A DNA stretch of 64,000 nucleotides. Source: Breviolum minutum Mf 1.05b.01. Its lineage: Eukaryota > Sar > Dinophyceae > Suessiales > Symbiodiniaceae. Shown in pieces: positions 35,001 through 46,400 of the stretch. The notes below the pieces were generated by a model that was not told where the DNA came from, ran no database searches, and saw only the letters and a program-made list of their open reading frames with translations. The translations under genes were made by a program, and so were the position numbers. The DNA is taken from NCBI GenBank assembly GCA_000507305.1, contig DF240721.1, positions 40,722 through 104,721 of the forward strand. Reading direction: 5' to 3'. The stretch's first letter is position 1; the number at the start of each line of letters is the position of its first letter.

Positions 35001-35063
35001 ATCATGATGCCCAGACACCCACAAACCCAGCTGTGCCCGTGACCAAGATCACACGTCCAGTAC
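27001..35063 (-). CDS. UDP-glucuronate 4-epimerase-like NAD-dependent sugar epimerase, 14 exons
   Basis: This family interconverts UDP-glucuronate and UDP-galacturonate with bound NAD. Exons 5' to 3': 35063-35019, 34578-34423, 34284-34163, 33702-33681, 33253-33195, 32958-32932, 32590-32553, 32289-32242, 31907-31822, 31582-31550, 28643-28564, 27837-27779, 27463-27376, 27122 to about 27001. All joins keep phase. The product has the Rossmann GxxGxxG (VTGTAGFVG), [19 protein letters not shown], the active-site YxxxK (LYAATKKAN), [36 protein letters not shown] and the C-terminal IAWYDEYY. About 325 residues, as expected for a soluble epimerase core. The exact N-terminus and the stop near 27000 are undefined. 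GT, GC and GA donors are used. The 2.9-kb intron 28644-31549 carries a LINE/retrogene insertion. Confidence 0.9.
27536..27642. mobile_element. Family E TIR element
   Basis: Family E ends are TATGGGTGTTTCC and GGAAACACCCATA with inner GGTACCCC/GGGGTACC. Here 107 bp in the epimerase intron 27464-27778. Confidence 0.9.
27888..28021. mobile_element. Family D TIR element
   Basis: CTACTGTTGATGGCAACCAG to TTGGGATTTCTGAACCATCAA; in the epimerase intron 27838-28563. Confidence 0.85.
28936..29022. repeat. TA/TG-rich tract at the LINE 3' side
   Basis: Imperfect TA repeat then GTGTGT immediately past the 3' end of the LINE fragment; LINE tails often end in such simple repeats, so it may mark the insertion edge. 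Confidence 0.6.
29056..30172 (-). mobile_element. 5'-truncated LINE, 3' end of reverse-transcriptase ORF with zinc-binding domain
   Basis: A minus-strand frame 29718-29056 carries a CPYC...C...H...C zinc-binding motif (Cys110, Cys113, Cys116, His122, Cys127 of the frame) typical of the domain after LINE reverse transcriptases. The frame upstream (30172-29702) continues the same protein, but the two are offset by one base at a run of nine T on the minus strand (near 29731-29739); this is a frameshift or a homopolymer error. The polymerase core is absent, so the copy is 5'-truncated and non-autonomous. It lies in the epimerase intron in the same orientation and abuts the leader-tagged cDNA at about 30150-30200. 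A TA-rich tract lies past its 3' end. Confidence 0.75.
30150..31023 (-). pseudogene. Retroposed intronless cDNA of unknown function, frame-broken and 3'-truncated
   Basis: Starts [19 protein letters not shown] at 31023. An intact first frame runs to about 30850, then the sensible frame shifts to the reading that opens at 30866 and continues with a Glu/Lys-rich, probably coiled-coil segment (near 30560-30400) to about 30170, where LINE sequence takes over. I do not recognise the family. There are no introns over about 850 bp, although neighbouring genes have exons under 180 bp. A leader relict sits 56 bp upstream of the ATG. The frame break and missing C-terminus suggest a dead copy, though the break could be a sequencing error. 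Acidic stretch: [14 protein letters not shown]. Confidence 0.6.
31080..31090 (-). other. Relict of the dinoflagellate spliced leader
   Basis: Minus strand reads TTTGGCTCAAG, identical to the last 11 bases of the conserved dinoflagellate trans-spliced leader. A 56-base untranslated stretch follows, then the ATG of the intronless ORF at 31023. Position, strand and the exact 3' edge of the leader fit a reverse-transcribed, trans-spliced mRNA. Confidence 0.75.
31263..31342. repeat. Four 20-bp tandem repeats
   Basis: Unit AGGGGCAACTCTCCAAGAGT, four direct copies with one or two changes in the third, just 5' of the leader relict and inside the epimerase intron. No spacers, so not CRISPR. Confidence 0.95.
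31440..31500. mobile_element. Family H fragment
   Basis: Shares AATCCCTATATAACTGGGTA with the 19.1-kb copy; ends missing. In the epimerase intron holding the retrogene. Confidence 0.5.
32006..32051. repeat. GAT microsatellite
   Basis: About 15 GAT units in the epimerase intron between exons 32289-32242 and 31907-31822. A shorter related tract lies at 33280-33330, next to exon 33253-33195. Confidence 0.9.
32372..32438. mobile_element. Family G TIR element
   Basis: TGGGTGTACCCCTA and TAGGGGTACATCCA ends around GCTTATATAAGG; in the epimerase intron 32290-32552. Confidence 0.8.
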
Positions 35064-35768
35064 CTCAGATCCAGCCACTTGTGATGGGTTTGACATCAAA
35101 ATCACCAGGTCTTGCAAACAAACTCATATCAAAAGGCAGGATGAAGAACCTGAGGATTCCACTTTTCTAATCGATAATCATGTCCAAGTTCTGCTGTTTT
35201 TTGCTGCTTTTGGCTTGCAGCATTGGCATAAATCACCCTGTATCACCCTTTCTTTCAACTGAGGCGCTAGATTTGCTGGACTCAGCCGCTGAGAGCTCAA
35301 ACTTACGTTTCTGTGCTCCTTCAGAGGGCATGAATAATTGAGCTGCCCTGAGTACACGAGGACCACCGCCCCGACGCACCCGTTGTTCTCCCGTTTTGAG
35401 CAAAAGAAAATAACTGCAGGATCGAGCATCGCAGAACTGGAATATTTAAAAAAATGCCAGGTCAAGGGCGCTTCAAAGCTTTGGGGCAAGAAAACACCAA
35501 TTCTTGTGATAGTTTTTGTGGCATGGTTTAAGGTTCAAGCATTGTGAGTGGTACACTAAAACTTCCTGACCAGAGTTGGATAGACTTTGCCAAGCCTTTG
35601 CAAAAAAACGACTGATATCTGGATCAAATTCAAGATCCGATTTTTAGCAGAACAAAATTATGGATTCTAGGACTTGGAGATCACAAATATATACAAATAA
35701 AACAAAAGAACTTGTACAAGTAGTGTAAATTGTCAAAACGACCATCGATTGGCAATTCAAAAGAAAAG

Positions 35769-36470
35769 TCATTTCATTAGAAACGACTTGACTTCAGCAT
35801 AGCCTGGATCTGCCAGGATGGCATGAAAATCGACCCTCAATCCTTCAGAAAGCTCGACCCCGAGTTGGCAACCGTGCCTGGCTGATAGCTTTGAACTGGA
35901 ATAGCTTCTACCTCAGCGATTTTGTTGTCATTCAATGGCTAGGAATTCCATATAGGTCCACAGGGCGTGCTTGGTGAGACATCTAGAGCTTTTTCGGTCA
36001 CTCAAACAACCACGGATACGTGGCTAAAGTATTGTTAATGATGATTTCCCCTAGGTATGACCACAAAAAGTATGATTTTGGAGGTAGCATGTTGTGCCAA
36101 GATGTTTGAGAAACACTCATTAGTAACCATATCTGATGCACCAACGCCAATACCTCAATGGATTTCTTGAAATCAGCGTGCACACTACAGTAGTTCTCTT
36201 CTATAGCCTCTGTGTCCGCCGCAGCTTCTACAAGTGATCAAGCCCTTCCTTGCTTCATATCATGCATCAAATTCTTCCGGGCACCGTGTATTGACGACAT
36301 GGACCCAAACAAATTCGAGTTATAGTTTTGGATCTTGGGCCCACCAGCCCACATCTTCCTACCAGCTGAGTGAGCCACAAGGCTGGCCAAACAGCCTTCA
36401 TCAACTGATTGTGTGAACGGGCACTGCCTGCACATGCTGTTGACATAGGAACACCCCATTCCCACCGAAA
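35769..36470 (-). CDS. Unknown protein, 3' exons including the stop codon
   Basis: Exons 36470-36249 and 36227-36154 join in phase: the first has a CRQCPF cysteine pair and ends NLMHDMKQ; the second reads EAAADTEAIEENYCSVHADF. A terminal exon, 35881-35769, reads HGCQLGVELSEGLRVDFHAI and ends in TGA. The link between 36154 and 35881 is not in phase, so one small exon may be missing. The gene ends about 0.7 kb upstream of the first epimerase exon, consistent with a head-to-tail gene pair on one strand. No family recognised. Confidence 0.5.
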
Positions 36471-37069
36471 CTGTGGGAATTCAAAATGATTTCACTGACC
36501 AAAAATTGAGACCTAGGTAATCCATTGATTGAAACCACCACCTCACCCAAGACTTCCAGGGAGTATCATAGTAAAGGATTGAGTTCATTGTTTTACCTGC
36601 ACCGGACCCGAAGAAGTCAAGTTTCTATACGTTTCTTTGCTTTTCAAAGGCCACAATTGTGTTGCAAAAGCAAATCCTTCCCAAGTTGAGCACATCTTGC
36701 TTCTTTTGTGTGCCCAAATTCATCATGTCCTTTTTTTTCGAAAGATCACTCACTTTTTTTCCTTCCCACACCTTTCACTTCCCTGGTTTTGGCTTCCCAC
36801 ATCATCTTCCCATCATCCCCAGTTGCATGTTTAGCAAGCCGCAGGGTAAAAACCAATGACTTTAAGATGGCAATTCCAGGTGGAACGCTGCCAAAAATTT
36901 TCTTGGGTGTTTGGGTTTTTTACGCCCCAGAAAACGAACGCATGAGCCCTGAATTTCTCAATGGTTGTTGGTTCAGATGATAAATTTTACAAAATTGAGT
37001 CCTAGCTTTATTATATGGAGGAGGAGAAAAAAAAAAACGATTCGTTCATTTTCGGAGGGGAAGGTCCTC

Positions 37070-37195
37070 CTAACATACCCCCCCCCCAAACCGAAATAAG
37101 GGTTTATATTAGCCGGCCTCATTTAAGGGAAACCAACGGTTAATAAAGCCACTGATCATAAGGGACCCCCGGCTATTTCTGGGGGAAACAACCAG
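37070..37195. mobile_element. Family I TIR element, diverged
   Basis: Core ATTTAAGGGAAACCAACGGT with AAATAAGGG.../CTATTTCTGGGGG arms; ends degraded. Confidence 0.7.
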
Positions 37196-37649
37196 GAATC
37201 ATGCGAAAATCTCAGGCCTCAAGGCGTCCCAAAGTTGCTTCCGCTCCGCTGGCTTTTTCGGCTCACTCCGAGGGACCCTGAAAAAAAAAGACGAAAAAAT
37301 CCGATGGTTTTTGGCTACTTAACCATCCACTTATTGCATAATTCCAAACATACCTAGGTAAAAATAGGTAAAAGTATCTGTCTCTCCCGTTGGTGTTTAC
37401 TTTAAAGATGATTTTTGTTCTATTCAATGTGTTCTGTTGTTTATCGATGTAAAATGTCCTGCCTGCCTGCCTTCTTCCTTCATGCACTCTGTTGTTCATT
37501 CGCTCATCATACTTATCCGTGCGTACATCCGTTCATCTGTTGTTTTTTTCCCGTGATCTTCTGTACAGTATGACATAAACGGATTCCTTGATGTTTTGGT
37601 ATAAATTATTTTGACATCTATCTAAAGTTCTCTATTAGATACTGTTTTT

Positions 37650-37790
37650 TCATGAAACATCTTGTCATTTCGTCCAAAATTTGCAGCAGGAGTTCAAAAG
37701 AAACCGTCAGCTGCCAAGGCACCGATTGGACAACAACTGGTTCCAACCACCTCTCGCCTGCGTTTTCACAGGGGATCCCCTGAGTGGTTC
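37650..37790 (-). CDS. Candidate PPR-like relic
   Basis: Minus strand IPCENAGERWLEPVVVQSVP then WQLTVSFELLLQIL, weakly matching ACEKAGxWxEAL of the PPR repeats. Isolated; may be chance. Confidence 0.3.
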
Positions 37791-37825
37791 GGACTCCACA
37801 CAAAATCCACCAAAAAAAAAAACTA

Positions 37826-37930
37826 TACCCTCCCGAAGTTTAACATAGCCCCTGAAAAGTTACCTTCCCAATAGGAAAGTAATCTTCCAACCATCATTTT
37901 TCAGGGGCTATGTTAAACTTCCAGGGGGTA
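37826..37930. mobile_element. Family A TIR element
   Basis: TACCCTCCCGAAGTTTAACA and its inverted copy, with inner CCCCTGAAAA/TTTTCAGGGG. Flanked by TA. Confidence 0.9.
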
Positions 37931-38125
37931 GCAGGAAAGCATAGTAAAAGTTTGGACGTTTAGAGCTCTCAACTGGTATTGCGGGGAAGCATCTACTGTA
38001 TTATGGATCTTAGCCCTGGTTTTTACCCAGTGATTTTGAGGATCCTGGTCCCCACACCAGCCTCTGCTGAAACACCACCACGCCTTGGAGGTCAGCAACT
38101 GCCCAACCAAGTCACACATGGGCGT

Positions 38126-38232
38126 TCCCTCCCTGAAACTAACAGACTTAGCCCCTGAAAATCAATGGAAGATTCGCATTTCCTTTTGAGGCCCGGCCTA
38201 TTTTACAAGGCTATGTTAGTTTCGGGGAGGTA
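38126..38232. mobile_element. Family A TIR element
   Basis: TCCCTCCCTGAAACTAACAG and GCTATGTTAGTTTCGGGGAG ends with a CCCCTGAAAA inner motif. Confidence 0.85.
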
Positions 38233-39349
38233 GGTTAATCAAGGCACCAATCGAGGCATTCAATAATCCACTCTTACAGGTGTTCAACTGGGGATCCGCA
38301 ACCGCTGCTGCACCACAGACAATACAGATCCATCTGTGGGGTCCTTTTGGTCTTGATTGACTCGCAAAGTATTTGGCAACGAAAAGTGTGAATATGTGTC
38401 AATTGATTGGACGTTATTAAAGTGTATACTATAAAAATATGTATAGATATATACGTTCACCAGTTTCAATCTCCAGTATCAAAAATTATGTCTTTCTTGT
38501 GTATTGGTATCATGTATCAAATGTGCGCATGGAGAGGGAGGAATGAGGGAGACACTTCACTTTGGATTGCATGGGTGCATGAATTGAGATATACCAAAGA
38601 AAAATGAACCATTGTCAAATGGAATGTGACTTTTAATAACGAAGTATTCGTATGGATTTGGCAAGAAATCATGTCAACTGCCAACTGCCTGAGATGATAG
38701 AAACATCATCCCTGCTCGTCCATTCCGCCCCAAGAAATTCTCCTGGAAACTGCAGCTTTCAAGGCAAGGTTTCTCGTCCTCTTCATCCTATCAGGTCAAT
38801 AAGTCCGACCCAGGGCACATGGGAATTCACATATGACATATGACATATGAGCCGCCAATCTCTTTTTGTAACACCCATGGAACCACAAATATCATTAAAA
38901 AAACAGCAAAGAAATTCAAAGAACCATGATTGGTCTCTCACACATCTCTGACTCTAGCATGTCACGAAAACAAAACTGTTATGATTGCCTCATTGACCTC
39001 CTTGGAATTGCTTGTGCTTTTTTATGCTCCTGCAATGTCCATGGGCTTTATCCAACTGTGCCCCTCCGCCAGCCTCTGACTCATCGCTATCATCGCTGCT
39101 TTCCTGCTATCGCGACACGCTATGGCGTTGAAGATACAGAGTGGTAGGAGGTGACCACCACCATCATCACCATCACCAAGCGCTCTTGCTTGGTCCGCAG
39201 CACTTAGGTGATATTAGGTGACAGGTACCTCACCCGTTGCACCTCCGAGGATGGAGAAGTCTCGTCCAGAGCGTTGCACTTAGCTGTGGGAGAAAACCTC
39301 GGAGCTGACAAACGAGGTGCTGACTATACCAAGTGAATGGCTGAACTCC

Positions 39350-39440
39350 AGCTCAGTAGTTGAGGGCAGTAGTTTATACCATGATTTGTAGGGTTTTGGT
39401 TTGGTATGATACATTTTAGGTGGTGCAGGATGGGAATTAC
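39350..39440. mobile_element. Family D relic
   Basis: Shares AGTAGTTTATACCA and GGTGGTGCAGGAT with the D element at 11.6 kb, but the ends are lost. Confidence 0.5.
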
Positions 39441-39769
39441 ATGTACATGTGATGAGGTGCTTTTTGATCACATACAAGGTACAAAAAGTACTCTATCTAA
39501 CTTCAACTCCATGTTCGTTGCATTACCTTCCTGCGTCCATTGGTGGGGCTGGCTCTTTGTTCACGCAATGCAGCTAACTTTTCAAAAGAGGATCTGGGTG
39601 AAATAACGGATGTTTCCCCAATGTTCAAAATCGATCTTTTCCGTGTTTGAGAGGAGTCCCATTCTCAATCATTGTTCGGGACGTTGAGTTGTCTAAGATT
39701 AAGTGATTTTGCCGGTTTGTCTTTTATTTTTTGCTTTTATTGTTTGCAATTTGGAGAGCTTCCTTCAAC

Positions 39770-39872
39770 CTAAATCTTCCGCATACGCAAAGCCATAGCC
39801 ATAGAAGAGTAGCGAACTGCAAGATGACGAACTTGTTGACCAGAGATGTGGCTTAAGAGCATGTCCAGCAAG
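39770..39872 (-). CDS. Terminal exon of unidentified gene
   Basis: After a CAG acceptor the minus strand reads LLDMLLSHISGQQVRHLAVR and continues to ALRMRKI and a TAG stop. It is helix-rich. An open stretch upstream (40264-39989, including IRSKALCEDIFGHHTFGILY) may be part of the same gene, but I could not join them in phase. Confidence 0.45.
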
Positions 39873-39988
39873 CTGGTTAACTATCACATGTGAAGTTATT
39901 TGGCTGCAACCCCAAGATCTCTCAATGCCTGAACGCAAGTGGGCCGCATTCTTGCGAACAAACGGTTCCCTGGTTAGGCTCGTCCGAG

Positions 39989-40264
39989 TTAGGGCGACCG
40001 CTTCTCCAATGAAAATATCATATTAAGATCATCATCAATCAATATGGAGTGCAAAGCTATCCGCAAATAAAGGATACCAAAGGTGTGATGACCAAAGATG
40101 TCCTCACACAGAGCTTTACTGCGAATTGTTTTTTGAATATCAACCATGATTTTTATCATTCTATTATCATCAACATCTAGGCCCCTTTCTGAACTGCGAA
40201 GTTCAAGAAAAACTTCCAATATCTGGTACCACGGCCCCGCACAGGTCCGCCTCGAGAATATCAC
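39989..40264 (-). CDS. Possible large exon, helical protein, unidentified
   Basis: An uninterrupted 276-bp minus-strand frame with mixed hydrophobic and charged composition (e.g. DVDDNRMIKIMVDIQKTIR), unlike the low-complexity frames nearby. Boundaries are uncertain. It could be an exon upstream of the terminal exon 39872-39770. Confidence 0.35.
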   Translation of the reverse strand: MIFSRRTCAGPWYQILEVFLELRSSERGLDVDDNRMIKIMVDIQKTIRSKALCEDIFGHHTFGILYLRIALHSILIDDDLNMIFSLEKRSP

Positions 40265-40679
40265 TTGGTGCCTTAGCCATCATCTGCTGAAATCGGCCCA
40301 TGTGGCACCAGTGACATCACCACTCCCCCCACGGGTGGCGCTTCTTTTTTCCGCAAGGTTTGGCTGCGCATCGCTGCATGTGGAGGGTCTCAGAATCCAC
40401 AAGAATTCAGTTAGCGATGTACTTAGAGACAGAGACAGAGAAAATATCACGTTTATATATATATATCACAATTATGTACACATACTGCATGTATATGCCT
40501 GTAGCTCAGGATATCATATACAAATATCAAATATCTATGTCTACCAATCTATCAATCCAAGCTGCAGTAAGGATGGCGAAAAAAACATTTGGGACTTGAG
40601 ATATCTTCCAACTACTTCAGGCACAAGAAAATTCCAATTTGTCCATTTACATGGTAGCTTAACTCCTACAAACTGACCT

Positions 40680-40870
40680 ACAAGTATCCAATCAAAGCAT
40701 CTTGGACTAGACGCCCTACCTGCAGCACGGCTTCGGTGTCTTTTTTTGCATCTCACATGAGCTCAGTTCTTGGGTAAAATATTGATTCCTGAGCCGCATG
40801 AGTGCTCCCTGCTGGCAATGAGGATCTCCTGTCTCAACCAAAACAACTACCGCTCCAGTGCGTAATATCA
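40680..40870 (-). CDS. Candidate exon(s), unidentified
   Basis: Minus strand shows AKKDTEAVLQ followed by a GT donor (about 40754-40708) and, further upstream, LVETGDPHCQQGALMRLRNQ. Both are plausible coding pieces on the strand used by all other genes; order and phase are unproven. Confidence 0.3.
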
Positions 40871-42259
40871 GCTATTGGTTTACTTGAGGAAGTCGCAATG
40901 GCTGACCGATAAGAATAGTACATACATATACATATATGAATATATGATATAATGATTTCCAGTGTTGCAAGTACACCCTTATCCTTATATGTCCTTGTGC
41001 TTTTTCTCAACTGGTTTCTGACATCTTGGTGGTTTTCCCCCGACCCTAAAGGCTGAAAATCCCAGGAAGACCTTGAGAATTGAGGAGGTGGAATGTCCAT
41101 GGACCCCAATTGATTTGATAAGCATAGCATGGAGAAAAAAAAATGGTGGAATTCTTCTGAACTAAAAGCCACCAACCTTCTTCAGAAAAAGCGAAGATGT
41201 TTCAAAAAAAAATGACGGTAACATGTCGTCAGATCGGATAATCAAAGGAATAAAAATAGATACATTTGGGAGAGTGCCTGGGGATATATACCAACTATAT
41301 GCGTTATATGATGGTTATGTATATATATATATATATATAGTGGGCAAATTTTTCCCTTTAACATAATGGGGTATCAACTTCAAGGATAATATTATTCGGC
41401 TATATATTCCTTGAATATCCTTGGATCATCACTGGAACCTGTGGAAACGAACGTTCCAAATCCACTTTCCCTCTATCGCCACCAAGCAGCTCTCAGTAAC
41501 GTCGTGTGTTTCCATGAAATTCTTGATGCACATAACCATGGAGAAACATAGGAAGATACATGCGAAAACCTCGGCCAATTCAGCAATTCACACACAGGGT
41601 CCAGGGTGCACAGAGGAGCACTTGCAGAAAATCCCTCAAATCATATGAAAAAGATAAACAAAGAAAAAAAATGAAATATTCCGTCGCCTTTCTTTGCCAC
41701 CTCCTCCCCAAAAGAAGATGCAATTTAATGCAGGGGCAGCAACGCGTGGCACTACAGTGGCATCAGCAAGCAATTGCTCACCCACAAGCCACACGGTGTT
41801 TGCACACCTCATTTGAGAAAATCTGTGAAGCATCCAGAATGGTAAATCCAAATATTTTCGCAAAACCAACAGGGCACCAAAATCCAATCAATACAAATAT
41901 CATCTTCCGCAACCTTTGTGGCAAGTTGCTTATGATTGATTTTGTGAAGATGGCAAAAACCCCAACACCCCGTCATCAGGGAGCCCAAATTCAGGGAACC
42001 ACCGAAGATAGAGCTCCAACACCTAATTCTATCATCATAGTTGTGCAACGAAGCCGAAAACATCAAGACAAATCAACTTCACTAGATAAAATATGATGTG
42101 AAAAGCCCCCCCATCAGACCAAGATTTCCTTCCCCGAAAAACCAACAAAAAATATCCCGATAAAAAAAGGATGCTTGTTAGACAATGATCCTTTCCTTAT
42201 TTATAAGATAGTCCTGGTCCCTTTTTCTGGGGGGGGTCCAAAAAAATCCTTCATTTTCA

Positions 42260-42320
42260 GTATCGGCGACGAGTTGGATCCACGCCATGGCACAGCCAGG
42301 AGATGAAGGCTGCAGTCAAG
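42260..42320 (-). CDS. Candidate exon, unidentified
   Basis: After an AG acceptor the minus strand reads TFHLDCSLHLLAVPWRGSNS, open for about 60 bp. It might be a downstream exon of the membrane-protein gene. Confidence 0.3.
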
Positions 42321-42397
42321 GTGGAAGGTTCTGCAAGGAAAAAAACATCGGCTGGATTTTTGCGATTGAGTGACAAATCCATATCAAAACTTCCAAA

Positions 42398-42511
42398 GGT
42401 ACCTTTTCTCCCGCAATCATGGAAATGGAAACTACCCGAAATGAAAGGAAATTGATATTGGAGATACACCCATTTTCCTCTGAACCATGATTGTGGGAGG
42501 AAAGGTATCTG
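42398..42511. mobile_element. Inverted-repeat element
   Basis: AGGTACCTTTTCTCCCGCAA and its inverse with ATCATGG/CCATGAT inside; about 26-bp imperfect arms. Confidence 0.75.
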
Positions 42512-42689
42512 TTTTGGGGGGGTTTTGAAGCAACAAAGGATAAAAACCCATCCTTAGGAAAGGTGATTTTTAATCTTTGGTATCTGAGTTGATACGCATA
42601 CCTGTACACTTATCAAGGCCTTGGCATTTTCTCAACAATTGATGTATCTTGACATCATCCAACCCGTCCTGCCGACGTGTCACGAAGAT

Positions 42690-42795
42690 CAATGAGACAG
42701 TACAGGATCACCACCGAACAAGAAATGGCCTCAAAGCGATCCCATCCTCCCCTAAACCCCCTGCAGGTCTGGAAATGACAGAACCTGCCCGCTGG
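42690..42795 (-). CDS. Candidate membrane-span exon
   Basis: Minus strand reads WDRFEAISCSVVILYCLIDL then RDTS before a GC donor, preceded by an AG acceptor. It is hydrophobic and may be the next exon of the multi-pass membrane gene whose last joined exon is 43531-43456. Confidence 0.35.
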
Positions 42796-43198
42796 CACCC
42801 GCAGAATTCTGGGTTGAAAACAGATTTGCCCATTTCGACGTCCAATCCGTTAGCAGGAGAAATCACATCATGACGAGTCACTGGCCAAGGCATTTGTAAC
42901 AACCAAAAGCAGTCCTGGTGTTCAACATTGGTTGCTTGCACACGTCCAAACAAAAAAACACATACCAAACCGACAAAAACTGCACACACCACACGGCCCT
43001 CTTCAACCATTGCGTACATCATGGTTTTTTTTATGATTGTTTCTTCTTCGCATCAAGGTGCACAAACCCAGCCAAGCACATTATCCAATGGTTCATGGGC
43101 ACGATGCAGGTAGAAAACTAGTTTGCCCAGAACATACATGGATATATATTAGGTGGTTACTCTACCAGGCCATTTTGCCATGTAGAATGTCACCAAAC

Positions 43199-43303
43199 CA
43201 GGTGTCACTGCCACACCACTGCCACACCACTGCCACACCCCCAGCCACGCCACTGCCACACCCCACTGCCACGCCAGTGCCACCCCCCAGCCACACCACT
43301 GCA
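43199..43303. repeat. Minisatellite, CACTGCCACAC family, copy 1
   Basis: Imperfect tandem array of CCACTGCCACAC-like units, just 3' of the last joined membrane-gene exon. The same unit forms a longer array at 46405-46569. Confidence 0.9.
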
Positions 43304-43455
43304 TTTTAAAATATCATTATATTAATAAGGTGGTAATACCTTTACGCTTAACTTACAAGTGAAGTTGCACATGGCATTGTTGCGTGAAAACTGTTGTTAG
43401 CTCAAACCTGAGTTGGAACATGTTTTCGATGTTCGGGGCGGCAACAGCCCCGTGC

Positions 43456-46400
43456 CTAGTAGATATGTTGCCAGGAAACCAGAGAGCAAGGCGATAAGCA
43501 TGATAGTTGAATCCCATATTCCAGGCCCGCGCTTAAGGAATGGCGTTGATTCAAAGAAATCCAATAAAAAATGGAAGTCTGCAGTGTGCAAATATAAAAT
43601 TATTTGGCCACGCGTCCAGCCCTGCCCTACACCTCGAAATGTGCTGGGGGTCCCCATCAGCCAGAATCCTCCAAAACAAGGGGAACAAATACTCGGGCAC
43701 GTCTCAATCAACCCCTGCAATCCGAACCTTTCAGTCTTCAGATTGCCCCCAGTTCGTGGTTGGAGGTTCTGCAAGAAACAATTATAAGGGTTTTAGGTAC
43801 TGGCCCAATGCAGTGCCTAAAAAGTCTTTTCAGGTGGCCTCAAACCCTGGCGTGTCCAAAAAGGCAGTGGAAAACACTGTAAAAATATAGTTGATGGAAA
43901 AATCAAAATCCTGCTGCAGTACTGAAGAAAATCCTTGATATCTTATCAACGATGACAATATCTCCAAAGCAACATACGCCCAAAAAACACTTGATCAAAA
44001 GAATTTTTTTCCGCGCCCACGATCATCGCAAGCTGCGTGTGCTGACAGCGCCCCAAAAACAGTGGCAGCTAGGGCTCATTGCCAGAAGCCTCGTCAAAAA
44101 CGCCGGCACCATCGTCTTGGTCATTGGACGTGCCATCCTCGCCACCCGCACTGGTTATATCATAGGGTCCATGGATCTTTACAACTTTTGCTTTCGCATA
44201 TTGAAATGAAATGGTGGTCGAAATTCACAGCGCAGATCATCTTTTCCTTCATCTCCCAGGATTATCGCTTCTGGGCTATCCATTACGCAGGTGAACAGCG
44301 AGACAGGTGCTACATCGCTAGTCCCTTCTATCTTCCAGGGCCTTTGGGCTGCAGTACATGTGTTGCTGTTCACCAGGTGACGGTCATGTCCATCATGTAC
44401 ACGATTTTGTTTATAAACACGGCCATTGGTGGAATGCTTGGGGATATCATTGGTACAATGCTCACGGCGTTCTGGCCGCCCCAATTCCCTGAACAATCCA
44501 TCATGAAGGCGTTGATGGAATGGACGTAGAACTATGTCCAGATGGCCTTGGAAAAACAGCTCAAAGAAGACATTGCAGGAAAGATGTGCACGCTCAAAGA
44601 TCAGACCGACGAGGATAAAAAGTGCACTGATGACTTAGTGAAGAAAATCAAGAAGTTGCTTGGATTGTTTCAAAACCTTTTGTTTTCTTTGCTTAGCAAT
44701 TTGTTGTTCTTGACCCACCTCAAATTAAGCAAATCCAAGGATGCTACAGGCCTCTGGGCGGCATAAGCCCGACTTTCCCCACAACAGGCTGCAGGACTGT
44801 TTGGGCAGCTTGAAGGGGGCCAGGGTCACTGCTTGGCGAGTGGTCAGCCAGATCGATACGAGCAGCCATCGGACAGTCCTGGGAGCGGAGTTCGCAGGCA
44901 TCAGCTGGGCTTTGATGGGCTTTTGGCGGCAGACCTATTACCTCCGCAGGCTGGAAGAAGGTCACTATGATGAATTTCCTGACTTTGCTGGCTTGGAGAA
45001 CGATTCAATTTCATTGACCTGGTGTTGTCTGTGAAAATTCCACTGAAAGAGGTCACAAAAGCATTTGCCTCCTCAACCCAGATCTCAGGCCAAGAAACAG
45101 CGATGCGCACAATCTCCACCTTTTTGGCTAAAAGCGCCTGGAACTTTTCATAGAAGCATCGATCCATGCTGCTATGTTGCAAGATACACCTGCCGTGTTC
45201 GATGTGACTAGATGTGGATTGGGTCAAAATAGCATGTCTGCTGGTGGTAAAAGCGGTCATAGTCCTTTTTGCTGGAGGACTTGCATGATCAATGATGGTC
45301 GGCGCACAAGGCCCTCACTTTCCCTGCACTGTTGGTTAAAAAACATCTGAATCTGAAATACGCACAAGGCCCTCACTTTCCCTCCATGTGCGCAAGTTCA
45401 CGGCAGATTGAAGGCATCTCACCTCCATCCATGCTGTGCCAAAAGCAAAAGGCACACACTACTCGGTTTGGTGACACTGGCTGCGACACTTTTTCCAACA
45501 GAATGCGGCCTTCCTCAGCTCTGTATATTCTGGCGTCGATACCTTGAATGATGCAAACACATGTAGGCACTGAATTTATGCAGTGCCTACGTCTGGGGAA
45601 CATGAACTGAGATCTTGAGGCACTGGTTTTGTGCAGTGCCTAAATCCAAAATGCCAGAACCCTGATCAAGGCATGGGGCATACGAACAAATGAAAACTGT
45701 AACCCCGCCATTGGATATAGCTTTGATCAAGGAAGCCCGTGGGTCGGATAAGACTGCAACACTCACTGAATACCCAAACGAACCCCCAAAAAATCTCGTT
45801 TGGGGCCAAACTTGGGTCCTGCGATCTTCAATTCCCAAGGCAACAAAAGTCACTCTGCATTTCACCAGTTGTCAGGGCAAACATGGTGCTTTTCTGGTCG
45901 CCAAGTCGAAATCTCACAGGATGACCCTTGGTAGCGCAATGTTTTTAGAAAACAAAGAAAAAAATTGGATACTGTCAGTCGAAATTTGAAATTTGCTTTT
46001 GAAGCTAGGCAGGGACATGCTTCGTCTTTGGTTGACTGCAAATTTCATTGGACCGGGCACAGGTTTCCGGCTGGGTACACAGAAGCCGAGTAACAAATCT
46101 TTTGAGCAAACCCCGCAGCTCTGCTTGCCCATGAACCGTTGATGGGCAAGGTAAATCCGCGAGATCCGCCATGGCCGATGTCCACTGCCGTGGCCCCCGA
46201 ATCGTGATTCGCATGCTGCAATCCCCTTAAAGTCGGCATATATAAAAGTTAATTAATTAATCAAAAATATCATACATACAAATATACGTCTGTAATTAAA
46301 AATTGTTTGATATGTCGAGGCAGATTCGATTCGATTAGATTGGGTTTAGATTAGATCAGATTAGATGAGATTAGAGCAGGTAAGATAAGACAAGATAACC

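Larger units (their letters stand above)
36500..39760. other. Mostly TIR elements and weak exon hints
   Basis: Besides the listed elements, minus-strand hints include 38280-38350 (DPTDGSVLSVVQQRLRIP) and 38990-39120 (ESSDDSDESEAGGGAQLDKA). None could be joined. Confidence 0.45.

Noticed and set aside
44062..44766. Plus-strand frames with hydrophobic then charged helices, at first sight like a pore-forming helical domain
   Set aside because: Minus-strand exons 44878-44793, 44633-44533 and 44471-44374 join in phase through the same DNA, and the plus frame has an internal stop.
45690..45989. 99-residue plus-strand frame and an overlapping 92-residue minus frame
   Set aside because: A third frame on the minus strand, 45818-45729, joins in phase on its 5' side to the exon ending at 46054; both longer frames are shadows.
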